From: CAYTCZ01 sp964436315
Lineage (GTDB): Bacteria > Actinomycetota > Thermoleophilia > Gaiellales > Gaiellaceae
Assembly: GCA_964436315.1 (NCBI GenBank)
Contig: CAYTCZ010000074.1
Coordinates: 1-19,051 of the forward strand
Length of the DNA stretch: 19,051 bases
Direction of reading: 5' to 3'
The position numbers were made by a program, and so were the translations under genes. The notes beneath the pieces are model-generated. The model was not told the origin of the DNA, did not search any database, and worked only from the letters and a program-made list of their open reading frames with translations. Shown here one piece after another: positions 7,247 to 15,246 of the stretch. Within the stretch, counting starts at the first letter, position 1, and each line of letters begins with the position of its first letter.

Positions 7247-7300
7247 GCGCGAGACGCTATCCAAACTTCCACTCGCCTGCCCCGTATAGGGCTCAGCGTC

Positions 7301-7328
7301 AGTATCCGTTGAACACGGCGTCGGTCAA
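7301..7328 (-). promoter_or_regulatory. Candidate promoter for the sdhA-like gene
   Basis: On the minus strand TTGACC (7328-7323) is followed after 16 bases by GATACT (7306-7301), a 5/6 and 4/6 match to the sigma70-type -35 and -10 boxes. Transcription would begin near 7294, giving a leader of about 48 bases before ATG 7246. Confidence 0.45.
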
Positions 7329-7425
7329 GCTCCTTGTTACATCCGACTCGAGCCTTACCCTCCAATCCGATGATCCGCTTTGGACCTCGGGGTCATCGGC
7401 CAATGCCAGATGGGAAGGGGCAATC

Positions 7426-7632
7426 ATGGCGAGCGAGGGACCAAAATCAGATTCTGGGGCCGAAGCAGGCGCGGAGTCGCGGGCGGATAGCGAACGGCGA
7501 GAGCAGTTTCTCGTCGCTTGGCTCGAAGAGCATCCCGACGAGGCAGATCCAACTCGTCCGGGCGCCGCCAGCTCGTTCTTCGAACGGCCGCAGATCGTCC
7601 AGGGCGGTCGACGCCTGGCCGCAACCGACTGA
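7426..7632 (+). CDS. Hypothetical 68-residue acidic protein
   Basis: The ATG at 7426 is preceded by a strong ribosome site, GGAAGGGG, and opens a 68-residue frame. The first 22 residues are Ser/Glu/Ala-rich and probably disordered. A short predicted helix, ERREQFLVAWLEEHPDE, follows, and the rest is polar. I recognise no family, membrane segment or signal peptide. The frame can be extended back to 7309, but without a comparable ribosome site. It lies 36 bp before the regulator fusion on the same strand and is divergent from the sdhA-like gene. Confidence 0.45.
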   Translation: MASEGPKSDSGAEAGAESRADSERREQFLVAWLEEHPDEADPTRPGAASSFFERPQIVQGGRRLAATD

Positions 7633-7668
7633 ACCACCGACCGAGCTCCGTGCCACCCAAGCTCTCGG

Positions 7669-9852
7669 TTGAAGCCTGGTAGCGTTGGCTGCCGACGCGA
7701 GTTGGAATTTCGCATTCTCGGACCGTTTGAGGTGACCGAACGCGGGAGGTCGCTCGACCTTGGCGGTCGTCGTCAGCGCGCTCTCCTCGCTCGTCTTCTT
7801 CTCGACGCGAATCGAGTCGTCTCCGTCGAACGGCTGATCGACGATCTGTGGGGAGAACAAATCCCACCGACAGCGCCGAAGATGGTGCAGGTCTACGTCT
7901 CTAAGCTGCGCAAAGCCCTCCCTGAAGGCACGCTGGAAACTCACACACCCGGCTACATCGTTCGGACTGAGGGGAGCGAGCTCGACCTCCGGCGATTCGA
8001 ACAGCTGCTCGCGGACGGACGGGCGGCAATGGCCCAGAGCGACGCGGCCGCCGCCGCACGATTGTTCGCGGAAGCGCTGGGTCTTTGGCGGGGGCCGGCT
8101 CTCGCTGATTTCTCGGAGCCGTTCGTCCGGCCCGAGCAAGCGCGTCTCGAGGAGCTACGTTTGACCTGCCTGGAGGAACGCATCGACGCCGAGCTCGCGC
8201 TCGGCCGACACGCCGAGCTGGTCGCCGACCTCGAGTCCCTTGTCGGCCACCATCCGCTCCGAGAGCGACTCCGCCGTCAGCTCATGCTCGCTCTGTACGG
8301 CTCTGGCCGGCAGGCCGATGCCCTGGCCGCATACCGGTCGTTCCGCGAGACATTGGACGAAGAGTTGGGGATTGAGCCGTCCGCGGGCCTGAAAGAGTTG
8401 GAAGGCCGGATGCTTCGGCAGGAGCCCGGTCTTGTCGAGCAGATCGATGAGAAGACAATCTCGCCGCCTGATCCTTTACCGACCCGCGCTGCGCTGGTGG
8501 AACCCGTCGAGATTCTCCACGCAAGAAGCGGCGATGTCAGGATCGCGTATCAGGTACTCGGCGAGGGCCCGCCGGACCTCGTCCTCGTCCACGGCTGGGT
8601 CTGCACCTTTCAGCCGGGCTGGGAGAACCCCAAGATCGCGGGCTTCTACCGCCGACTCGCCTCGATGGGACGCTTGATCCTCTTCGATAAGCGCGGAACA
8701 GGACTGTCGGATCGTGTCTCCACCGAGCGACTCCCAAACCTTGAGACGCGAATGGACGACGTGCGCGCCGTCATGGACGCGGTCGGCGTCGAGGAAGCCA
8801 ACCTGCTCGGAGTCTCGGAAGGCGGGCCGATGACCGCGCTCTTCGCTGCCACCTATCCGGGGCGCACGTCGGGCCTCGTCTTCATGGGGACGTTTGCGCG
8901 AATGTTGAAATCGCGCGACTACCCCATCGGCATTCTCCCCGAGGAGTACGACAAGCGTGTCGAGCCGACGCTGGTGGACGACTGGGCGAGAGCGACCACT
9001 GCGGAATGGCTCGGGCGAGTTGCGCCGGATCTTCTCGCTGATGAAGAGGCCTTTCGGTGGTACGTGTCCTACGTCATCCGCGGCGCGAGCCCAGAGGCGA
9101 ATCGCGCCATGCGACTCATGAACCGCGACATCGATATACGCAATGTCCTCCCGGCAATCAATGCGCCGAGCCTGGTCGTCTACCGTGCCCAGGAACGCTT
9201 CGCGGCCGCGACGAGAGCGATGGGCGAGCAGATCCGAGGCGCCAGGATCGTCGAGCTCCCGGGCCATGATCATCTGCCCTGGGAGGGAGATCAGAGCGCG
9301 GTGCTCGATGAGATCGAGAAGTTCCTGACAACGACGGAGACCCAGGTTGACGCCGACCGGAGACTCGTCACCCTGCTTGCGATTGATCTCGCGAATCGAG
9401 GAGAGCGTGAAGAGAGAGGCGAGGAAGCTGACGACGAGGCGCTTCACCGTTTTCGTGGGCTGCTGGACGAGGAGGTCGAGCGGTTCCGTGGCCGACTGGT
9501 CGCTGGCGGCGATGACGCGTCTCTCGCAATTTTCGACGGGCCTGCTCGGGCGATCCAGTGTGCCGCACTCGTCGTCGAGAGGACGCTGCAACTTGGATTC
9601 GAGGCGCAAGCCGGCCTCCACACAGGGGAGGTGGAACTGGTTGACGGTTCGGTTCGCGGTATCGCCGTCGAGCTCGCGTCGCGCGTAGCGAGACAGTCGG
9701 CCCCGGGTGAAGTCCACGTCACCCATACCGTGAGAGATCTCGTCGCCGGCTCACGGCTCGAGTTCGACGACGACTCCGAGCGGGCGCTCGAGGGTATGCC
9801 GGGACGATGGAGAGTTCTGCGCGTTAGAACTCCGGCGACGGTCGCTCCGTGA
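7669..9852 (+). CDS. SARP/BTAD regulator fused to alpha/beta-hydrolase and cyclase-like domain
   Basis: Three parts are visible in 727 residues. Residues 12-100 form an OmpR-type winged helix of SARP regulators (FRILGPFEV, QVYVSKLRKAL, GYIVR), and 105-255 the all-helical BTAD domain (AYRSFRETLDEELGIEPSAG). Residues 283-553 are an alpha/beta-hydrolase: HGW308-310, a nucleophile elbow GVSEGG with Ser383, and GHDHLPW with His535 as likely base; the usual acidic Asp position reads QER (Glu509). Residues 566-715 resemble a class III nucleotide cyclase domain (FDGPARAIQCA, AGLHTGEVE, GEVHVTHTVRDLVAGS), but the ID-STR metal motif is reduced to IDLANR, so it is probably a sensor and not an active cyclase. 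The start is TTG at 7669; another TTG at 7702 would give the usual N-terminus of SARP proteins. The last 29 bases overlap the convergent MFS gene. The target genes are unknown. Confidence 0.82.
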   Translation: MKPGSVGCRRELEFRILGPFEVTERGRSLDLGGRRQRALLARLLLDANRVVSVERLIDDLWGEQIPPTAPKMVQVYVSKLRKALPEGTLETHTPGYIVRTEGSELDLRRFEQLLADGRAAMAQSDAAAAARLFAEALGLWRGPALADFSEPFVRPEQARLEELRLTCLEERIDAELALGRHAELVADLESLVGHHPLRERLRRQLMLALYGSGRQADALAAYRSFRETLDEELGIEPSAGLKELEGRMLRQEPGLVEQIDEKTISPPDPLPTRAALVEPVEILHARSGDVRIAYQVLGEGPPDLVLVHGWVCTFQPGWENPKIAGFYRRLASMGRLILFDKRGTGLSDRVSTERLPNLETRMDDVRAVMDAVGVEEANLLGVSEGGPMTALFAATYPGRTSGLVFMGTFARMLKSRDYPIGILPEEYDKRVEPTLVDDWARATTAEWLGRVAPDLLADEEAFRWYVSYVIRGASPEANRAMRLMNRDIDIRNVLPAINAPSLVVYRAQERFAAATRAMGEQIRGARIVELPGHDHLPWEGDQSAVLDEIEKFLTTTETQVDADRRLVTLLAIDLANRGEREERGEEADDEALHRFRGLLDEEVERFRGRLVAGGDDASLAIFDGPARAIQCAALVVERTLQLGFEAQAGLHTGEVELVDGSVRGIAVELASRVARQSAPGEVHVTHTVRDLVAGSRLEFDDDSERALEGMPGRWRVLRVRTPATVAP

Positions 9853-11068
9853 GGCCGCCAGGTCGCCTTGCCGCGACCTGGCGCCGAACCCGGGCGAGCC
9901 AACTCGGCCTCGGAACCGACCCCACGAGGATCACCGCAGCGAGCACAGCGAGCGCGCCGAGCGCCAAACCGAGAGCGCGGTAGCCTCCGAGCACGAGTGC
10001 CGCACCGGCGATCGAGGCGCCGATGAAGTACCCAAACTGATTCGCGGCGGCGCGCAGACCCATCACAGCCATCCGTAGATCGCCAGCCGTCTCGAGTCCG
10101 ACGGCGTTCCCGATCAGCGTGCGTCCACCCCCGGCGAATCCGGCCGCACTGAAAAGGCCGGCGCTGACCAAAAGGGACGGTCGAACGAGCCCGAACACCG
10201 CAATTCCAATCGCCATTGCGAGGGTCAGCCAGATGAGAGCGCGGCGGCTATCCCGTTCGAGAAATCGTCGACTGAACAGATTTCCGGAGATATAGGCGGA
10301 AGCGCCGATCGCGAGCACGACGCCCGTAAGCACAGGCGAGCTTCCGTACGTTTCGACGAGCAGAGCTCCGGAGAATACGAGCGTGCCGACCCACGCCGAG
10401 TTCGCGAGCAGCTCCGCGGCCGACCACCGTCGGACTGAGCTGTGGGAGAGCGCGGTCCGCACGCCGGAGCGAGTGGGATTCTCCCCAGGCTGAGACTCGG
10501 TCTTGAGGAAGACGGCAAGGAACGCGAGCGACGCCCCGACCAGAGGCAGCACGAGCAGGGCAAGGCGCCAGCTCACGGATCCGACGACTCCGATCAGCGG
10601 CATTCCGACGATCCACGCACCTGCAGGACCGGCGAGAGTCCACGAGAGCACGCGGCCACGTTGCTCGGCCGGAGCCCATTCGGCCGCTGCGGTGGTTCCC
10701 GCTGTGAGCAGGACGGCCACGGCAATTCCGATCAGAACCTGAGCAAAGGCAAGAACGGTGAAGGTCCCGGCCGCCGCACTGGCCAGCGAACCCGTCGCCA
10801 GCAGCGCGGCACCGAGCAGCAAGAGGCGGCGGAGGCCAAGGCGAGCTGAGAGCTGACCGAGGGAAAGTGCAGTCAGTCCGGCGACCAGGCCGGAAATCGT
10901 CCGCAGTTGGCCCGCTGTGGCCGTCGATACGCCGAGATCCTCTCCAGCTTGCGCAAGAACCGGAGAGAGCGCAATGAGGCCGGCCTGGCCGGCAAAGAGA
11001 CAGAGGAACAGCACCGCGCTCAGACTCCGGGTGCTGCGATCAGGGCTCGTCGGGTGCATGAGTGCCAT
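9824..11068 (-). CDS. Major facilitator superfamily transporter
   Basis: The 414-residue protein alternates hydrophobic segments consistent with twelve membrane helices, with a central polar loop near 200-220 (KTESQPGENPTRSGVRTAL). A relaxed MFS motif A lies between helices 2 and 3: GQLSARLGLRRLLLLG. The pattern resembles drug/H+ antiporters of the DHA1 type, but the substrate cannot be read from the sequence. The tail after the last helix is strongly basic (ARVRRQVAARRPGG), as expected for a cytoplasmic C-terminus. The start is ATG 11068 with a weak AAGG upstream; ATG 11059 is an alternative. The 3' end overlaps the regulator fusion by 29 bp in convergent orientation. The 135 bp upstream to 11203 hold no gene. 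Confidence 0.85.
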   Translation of the reverse strand: MALMHPTSPDRSTRSLSAVLFLCLFAGQAGLIALSPVLAQAGEDLGVSTATAGQLRTISGLVAGLTALSLGQLSARLGLRRLLLLGAALLATGSLASAAAGTFTVLAFAQVLIGIAVAVLLTAGTTAAAEWAPAEQRGRVLSWTLAGPAGAWIVGMPLIGVVGSVSWRLALLVLPLVGASLAFLAVFLKTESQPGENPTRSGVRTALSHSSVRRWSAAELLANSAWVGTLVFSGALLVETYGSSPVLTGVVLAIGASAYISGNLFSRRFLERDSRRALIWLTLAMAIGIAVFGLVRPSLLVSAGLFSAAGFAGGGRTLIGNAVGLETAGDLRMAVMGLRAAANQFGYFIGASIAGAALVLGGYRALGLALGALAVLAAVILVGSVPRPSWLARVRRQVAARRPGGLTERPSPEF

Positions 11069-11203
11069 CGCCTTGTGCCGGGTCTCATCAGAGCCGACGT
11101 CAGGCAGCGTTCGGTGTACTGTCGGGTAACTCCGCGGTAAACAGCGCGTGACGGCCTGCGCCCACGGCGCGTAGCGCCTCCGCCGGGCCGGAATGGTCGA
11201 TGG

Positions 11204-12274
11204 CTAGGCGACCCGAACCGAATAGACCGGCGGCAGGTTCGTGGCGGCAGTGAACCATGTGGCGCCCGCATCCCCCGAACCAAAGAGATCCCCTGAGGTC
11301 GCGCCGAAGTACAGGCTCATGTCACGACCGGATCCTTCTCGGTCAAAGGCCTGCCGGAGAACTGTCAGGTAGGCATCACGGCTCGGTAGCCCGTCCCCGC
11401 GCGCTGTCCACGTCTCTCCGGCATCACGCGTCTCGTACACACGTACCCGGCCTTCCGGGGTCACGCGATCGACGTCGGCAACCAACGGAATCACGTACGC
11501 ACTATCCGGATCATCCGGATCGATCACGAGCGGGAACCCGAAGTCCGACGGGAGGTCGACAGCGACGTCGATCCAGGTCTCGCCTGCATCGTCGGAGCGA
11601 TAGACGCCGCCGTGGAATTGCATGAAGAGGCGCTCCGGCCGCAGAGGGGCCCGCTGGATGTCATGGACGCAGAGCGCGATCGTGTCGGCGCGGCTCTCCT
11701 CGGGCAGATATCGGGGAACGAGCCCGGCATTTCCGTGGCGCCAGGTTTCGCCTCCGTCGTCCGAGAGCCAGACCCCGACCGCCGAGATCGCGAGCGCGAT
11801 CCGCTCTGGATTTCCGGGCCAGGGTACGACGGAGTGCAAGCACATGCCTCCTGCGCCACCGGTCCACTCGGCTCGGGTGGGTTGCTCCCAGAATGGTCGA
11901 TGGAGCTCCCATCTGGTGCCGCCGTCGCGGCTTTCGAAGAGCACGCCTGGGTCACCGCCCGCGTAGAGCAGTTCGTCTTCCTCTCCGGGAACGATGGTCC
12001 ACAACCTGACCAGAGATTTGTCACCGCCCTCTGGAAGCTCGAGCCCGTCGACCTGCTCCCACTCCCCGGCGGGGTCGTCCGTGATCCAGAGCTTTGGCCC
12101 ATAGAACGCAGAGGTGACGGACGCCAGATAGCGGCCACTTCGCCGATCTCGTATCGCGTATTCGACTGGCTCACCGGCGAAGGCGCGCGTTTTGATCTCG
12201 AACCTCTCGCCCGAGTCCCCGTCAAGAACGAAGAGCCCCTTCTTCGTGCCGACCAGGAGTTCAGCCACCGTCAA
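11204..12274 (-). CDS. Asp-box (BNR/sialidase-like) beta-propeller protein
   Basis: The 356-residue protein carries five Asp-box motifs at even spacing: SRDGGTRW (115-122), SDDGGETW (171-178), SDDAGETW (227-234), TRDAGETW (282-289) and SGDAGATW (333-340). The steps of 51-56 residues are those of propeller blades. The first blade begins with LLVGTKKGLFVL. The Arg triad and nucleophile Tyr that define true sialidases are not evident, so exo-sialidase activity is not supported. There is no signal peptide, so the protein is probably cytoplasmic, unlike most Asp-box hydrolases. The start is TTG 12274, overlapping the stop of the MoaD-like gene in TTGA, which implies coupled translation; GTG 12268 is an alternative. 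The role is unknown. Confidence 0.8.
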   Translation of the reverse strand: MTVAELLVGTKKGLFVLDGDSGERFEIKTRAFAGEPVEYAIRDRRSGRYLASVTSAFYGPKLWITDDPAGEWEQVDGLELPEGGDKSLVRLWTIVPGEEDELLYAGGDPGVLFESRDGGTRWELHRPFWEQPTRAEWTGGAGGMCLHSVVPWPGNPERIALAISAVGVWLSDDGGETWRHGNAGLVPRYLPEESRADTIALCVHDIQRAPLRPERLFMQFHGGVYRSDDAGETWIDVAVDLPSDFGFPLVIDPDDPDSAYVIPLVADVDRVTPEGRVRVYETRDAGETWTARGDGLPSRDAYLTVLRQAFDREGSGRDMSLYFGATSGDLFGSGDAGATWFTAATNLPPVYSVRVA

Positions 12275-12531
12275 CCGCCGCTGATCGAGGGCAACACATG
12301 GATTCGGTCCGCCTCGGACACCGCGGTTTCGCGTTGACCCCGCTCGCCGTTGACGAACACGTTGATGTGCCGTCGAATAGAGCCTCGCTCGTCGAGTATC
12401 CAGCCCGCAATCGGAGGATGCTCGCCCTCGAGCCGGCGCAGGACGTCGCCGACCGTTGCGCCGTCACAGGCGATTTCGCGCCGCCCGCCCGTGAGTTCGG
12501 AGAGTGGTGCGCGCAGGAGCAGGATCGCCAC
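12271..12531 (-). CDS. MoaD/ThiS-family sulfur-carrier-like protein
   Basis: This 86-residue beta-grasp protein ends in Gly-Gly, the tail that MoaD and ThiS carriers have adenylated and converted to a thiocarboxylate. The pattern fits the family: hydrophobic first strand AILLLRAPL, helix TVGDVLRRLEGEHP, strand INVFVNGE, then ADRIHVLPSISGG. The start is GTG 12531; the ribosome site is weak. No MoaE, MoeB-type adenylyltransferase or thiamine gene is nearby. It is coupled to the Asp-box propeller gene by a 4-bp overlap. It may therefore supply sulfur to a pathway other than molybdopterin or thiamine synthesis, or act as a ubiquitin-like tag, but this is inference. The divergent SDR gene starts 95 bp away. 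Confidence 0.82.
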   Translation of the reverse strand: MAILLLRAPLSELTGGRREIACDGATVGDVLRRLEGEHPPIAGWILDERGSIRRHINVFVNGERGQRETAVSEADRIHVLPSISGG

Positions 12532-12626
12532 GCCATGATCTTAGATGTCTCCATCGAGATGCGAGCTGGCTTCGAGGACGGTGCGCCGAGCCACCTCGGG
12601 CCCGGTAAGCTCGCGGTGGGAGCCTC

Positions 12627-13220
12627 ATGAACGCCTCCGNNNNNNNNNNNNNNNNNNNNNNNNNNNNNNNNNNNNNNNNNNNNNNNNNNNNNNNNNNNNN
12701 NNNNNNNNNNNNNNNNNNNNNNNNNNNNNNNNNNNNNNNCAACGAGCGCCTCGGCTCGCCTACCGTGTTATTGCACCTCGTCGGCACCTTCCGCGGCGGC
12801 TCTACGGACGCACCCGACGAGGATTGGCGTCTTCTGCTCGACCTCAACCTGTGGAGCACAGTCTGGGCTCTGCGGGCGTTTCTCCCGTACATCACGAAGG
12901 TTCCCGGCGGGCGGATCGTCACGGTCTCGAGTCCGTTCGGTCAGAATCCCTCGGCTGCCACCGGCGCATACGGGGCGTCGAAGGCAGCGGTCGAGTCGCT
13001 CACGCTGTCGGTTGCTCGAGAGATTCGGGCCTCCGGCGCGACGGGCAACGTCGTCGTCGTACGCTCGATCCGCACGGCGGAGGAGCGCGACGCGGCCGAG
13101 CCCGAGGCAGCCGGCTCGTGGACGACGCCGGAAGAGATCGGACAGGCCATGCTGTGGCTCTGCTCCGCCGAGGCGGCCGCAGTGAACGGCGCGCGGGTCC
13201 CTCTATACGGACGAGGCTGA
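12627..13220 (+). CDS. Short-chain dehydrogenase/reductase, interrupted by an assembly gap
   Basis: The sequence after the gap is a classical SDR: LVGTFRGGST in the coenzyme region, the active-site Ser in VSSPFGQ, and YGASK (Tyr-x3-Lys) placed 13 residues after that Ser. It ends with PEEIGQAMLWLCSAEAAAVNGARVPLYG, the usual C-terminus. The start, ATG 12627 with GGGAG upstream, is supported, but the Rossmann TGxxxGxG segment is lost in the N run (12640-12739). In relatives about 70-80 residues lie there, so the real gap is likely near 200 bp or more and the in-frame reading across 100 N is accidental. Substrate and cofactor cannot be named. Confidence 0.8.
   Translation: MNASXXXXXXXXXXXXXXXXXXXXXXXXXXXXXXXXXXNERLGSPTVLLHLVGTFRGGSTDAPDEDWRLLLDLNLWSTVWALRAFLPYITKVPGGRIVTVSSPFGQNPSAATGAYGASKAAVESLTLSVAREIRASGATGNVVVVRSIRTAEERDAAEPEAAGSWTTPEEIGQAMLWLCSAEAAAVNGARVPLYGRG
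12640..12739. other. Assembly gap, 100 N
   Basis: This placeholder of exactly 100 N lies inside the SDR gene. Its flanks are not duplicated, unlike those of the gap at 5173-5272. Confidence 0.95.
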
Positions 13221-13240
13221 GCAACGGCAAGAGAGGAACG

Positions 13241-13643
13241 ATGAAGCTCGGCGAACCCAGCGTCAAAGAACTCCTGGAGGAGGGACGATCATCGCTGCGA
13301 CGGCTATGGCAAACATCGGATCTGTGTTCGGATCGCCGCGATCGCCGAGCTCCCGTCGCGCTTCCGGCACTTCCAGGTCGTCGCGTTCTGGAACGATCGT
13401 GACGATAAGGAGCACGCCGCCTTCGTCAAAGGCGATCCTCGCGGGCAAGAGGACGTGCCCGTCCGTCTCCATTCGGAGTGCCTCACGGGCGACGGCATGG
13501 GCTCGCTCCGCTGCGACTGCCGCGACCAACTCGAGGCGGCCTTGACGTTCGTGGGACAGCGGGAGACCGGTCTCGTTCTCAAAGAGATCCTCGAAGAACA
13601 GGAACGAGCCGCCGACCGGCCGCAGATCCCGGCTAACGCGTAG
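13241..13643 (+). pseudogene. ribA: Decayed GTP cyclohydrolase II (RibA) remnant
   Basis: In the frame that ends at 13643, RIAAIAELPSRF, KEHAAFVKGD and VRLHSECLTGDGMGSLRCDC match GTP cyclohydrolase II, the first enzyme of riboflavin synthesis, including all three zinc Cys (C-x10-C-x-C). The homology stops after QLEAALTFVGQRETGLV, where the family continues with a YLRQEGRGIGL-type segment; here an unrelated 20-residue tail and a stop follow, so roughly the second half is missing. No start codon exists in this frame between the stop at 13242 and GTG 13455. The only well-placed start is ATG 13241 with AGAGGA upstream, in another frame, which implies a frameshift near 13320. It follows the SDR by 20 bp. 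A sequencing error could explain the shift but not the lost C-terminus. Confidence 0.65.
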
Positions 13644-13652
13644 AGCACGCGA

Positions 13653-13658
13653 CATAAT
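13653..13658 (+). promoter_or_regulatory. -10 box placed for a leaderless malate synthase transcript
   Basis: CATAAT (5/6 to TATAAT) ends 6 bases before the A of the ATG at 13665, so transcription would begin at or next to the start codon. There is no Shine-Dalgarno before this ATG, which agrees with leaderless translation, common in actinobacteria. No clear -35 box is seen. Confidence 0.5.
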
Positions 13659-13664
13659 CCCCTG

Positions 13665-15233
13665 ATGGGAACTGTCACCGACGTCGCGGTCGTCGAGGCC
13701 GTCGAGGGCGCCGCAGACGTCATCTCAGCTGAAGCGATCGACTTCGTCGCCGAGCTCCAACGAGAATTCGGACCGCGACGGGTGGAACTCCTCGCACGTC
13801 GCGCATCGCGCCAAGCAGAGTTCGATGCCGGGGCGCTTCCGGACTTCCTGAGCGAGACCGAATCGGTCCGCACCAGCGATTGGAGTGTGGCGCCCGTTCC
13901 AGCTCCCCTCCAGGATCGGCGGGTCGAGATCACAGGGCCTGTTGACCGAAAAATGGTGATCAACGCGCTGAACTCCGGCGCGCGCATGTTCATGGCCGAC
14001 TTCGAGGACGCCAACTCGCCGACGTGGCGAAACTGCGTCGAAGGACAGGTCAACGTGGCCGACGCGATTCGGCGGACGATCTCACTCGAGACAGACCAGA
14101 AGTCGTACTCGCTGAATGAAGAGACGGCCGAACTGCTCGTTCGTCCCCGCGGCTGGCACCTGCCCGAGAGGCACGTGCTCGTCGACGGCGAGCCCATCTC
14201 TGCCAGCCTGTTCGACTTCGGGATCCACTTCCATCACAACGCGGCCGAGTTGCTCGAACGCGACAAAGGTCCGTGGTTCTACCTCCCCAAGCTCGAGTCG
14301 CATCTCGAGGCACGCCTCTGGAATGACGTCTTCGTCTATTCACAAGATCGGCTCGGGATCCCCCGGGGCTCCGTCAAGGCAACGGTTCTCATCGAGACGA
14401 TCCTCGCGGCGTTCGAGATGGAGGAGATCCTCTATGAGCTGCGCGAGCATTCGGCAGGGCTCAACGCCGGCCGGTGGGACTACATCTTCTCGATCATCAA
14501 GACGTTTTCGCATCGGCCCGATTTCGTTCTTCCCGACCGATCTCAGGTCACGATGAACGTCCCCTTCATGCGGGCCTATACGGAACTCCTTGTCAAGACC
14601 GCTCATCGGCGAGGAGCCCACGCAATCGGCGGCATGGCCGCATTCATTCCGTCGCGGCGAGACCCCGAGGTCAACGAGGTCGCGCTGACGAAGGTGAGCG
14701 AGGACAAACAGCGAGAAGCGACCGACGGTTTCGACGGTACCTGGGTTGCCCACCCCGACCTTGTGCCTGTCGCCCTGGCCGAGTTCGATCGGGTGCTCGG
14801 GGAAGCGCCCAATCAGGTTGCGCGGCAGCGAGACGACGTCGCCGTCGACGCGCGGGATCTGCTCGAGGTGGGGATCGACGGCGGCGAGATCACCGAGGCT
14901 GGACTGCGTCAGAATGTCTCGGTTGGAATCGAATACCTCGAGTCATGGCTGCGCGGCATCGGGGCGGCAGCGCTCTACAACCTGATGGAGGACGCAGCCA
15001 CGGCCGAGATATCGCGCTCGCAGGTCTGGCAGTGGATCCGCCACGGCTCGGAACTCGCGGAGACGGGACAACCGGTGACTGACGAGTTGACCCGCGAGAT
15101 CGCTCGCGAAGAACTGACGCGCATCGGCGCGGACGGTCGCTACGACGAGGCGCGTGCGCTCTTCGAGCAGGTCGCTCTCGGGGATGACTTCGTCACGTTC
15201 CTGACGCTCCCCGCGTACGAGCACCTGGAATGA
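13665..15233 (+). CDS. aceB: Malate synthase A
   Basis: The enzyme condenses glyoxylate with acetyl-CoA to malate, the second step of the glyoxylate bypass, in the cytoplasm. The 522 residues match the A form (about 530), not the 720-residue G form. Visible motifs are NSGARMFMADFEDANSPTW, PRGWHLPERHV with the catalytic Arg, VLIETILAAFEMEEILYELR with the metal-binding Glu, the family signature REHSAGLNAGRWDYIF, HAIGGMAAFIPSRRD, and LMEDAATAEISRSQVWQW with the catalytic Asp near the C-terminus. The start is ATG 13665, with no Shine-Dalgarno and a -10 box directly upstream. No isocitrate lyase lies in the window, so the glyoxylate may come from another route. A methyltransferase gene follows after 13 bp. 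Confidence 0.95.
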   Translation: MGTVTDVAVVEAVEGAADVISAEAIDFVAELQREFGPRRVELLARRASRQAEFDAGALPDFLSETESVRTSDWSVAPVPAPLQDRRVEITGPVDRKMVINALNSGARMFMADFEDANSPTWRNCVEGQVNVADAIRRTISLETDQKSYSLNEETAELLVRPRGWHLPERHVLVDGEPISASLFDFGIHFHHNAAELLERDKGPWFYLPKLESHLEARLWNDVFVYSQDRLGIPRGSVKATVLIETILAAFEMEEILYELREHSAGLNAGRWDYIFSIIKTFSHRPDFVLPDRSQVTMNVPFMRAYTELLVKTAHRRGAHAIGGMAAFIPSRRDPEVNEVALTKVSEDKQREATDGFDGTWVAHPDLVPVALAEFDRVLGEAPNQVARQRDDVAVDARDLLEVGIDGGEITEAGLRQNVSVGIEYLESWLRGIGAAALYNLMEDAATAEISRSQVWQWIRHGSELAETGQPVTDELTREIAREELTRIGADGRYDEARALFEQVALGDDFVTFLTLPAYEHLE

Positions 15234-15246
15234 CGGAGGTAAGGCC

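Noticed and set aside
8476..9726. 416-residue minus-strand frame opposite the regulator fusion
   Set aside because: Antisense shadow; the plus-strand frame has three recognisable domains.
12545..13402. 285-residue plus-strand frame across the second gap
   Set aside because: Wrong frame for the SDR; only its end (from ATG 13241) is of interest as the possible start of the ribA remnant.
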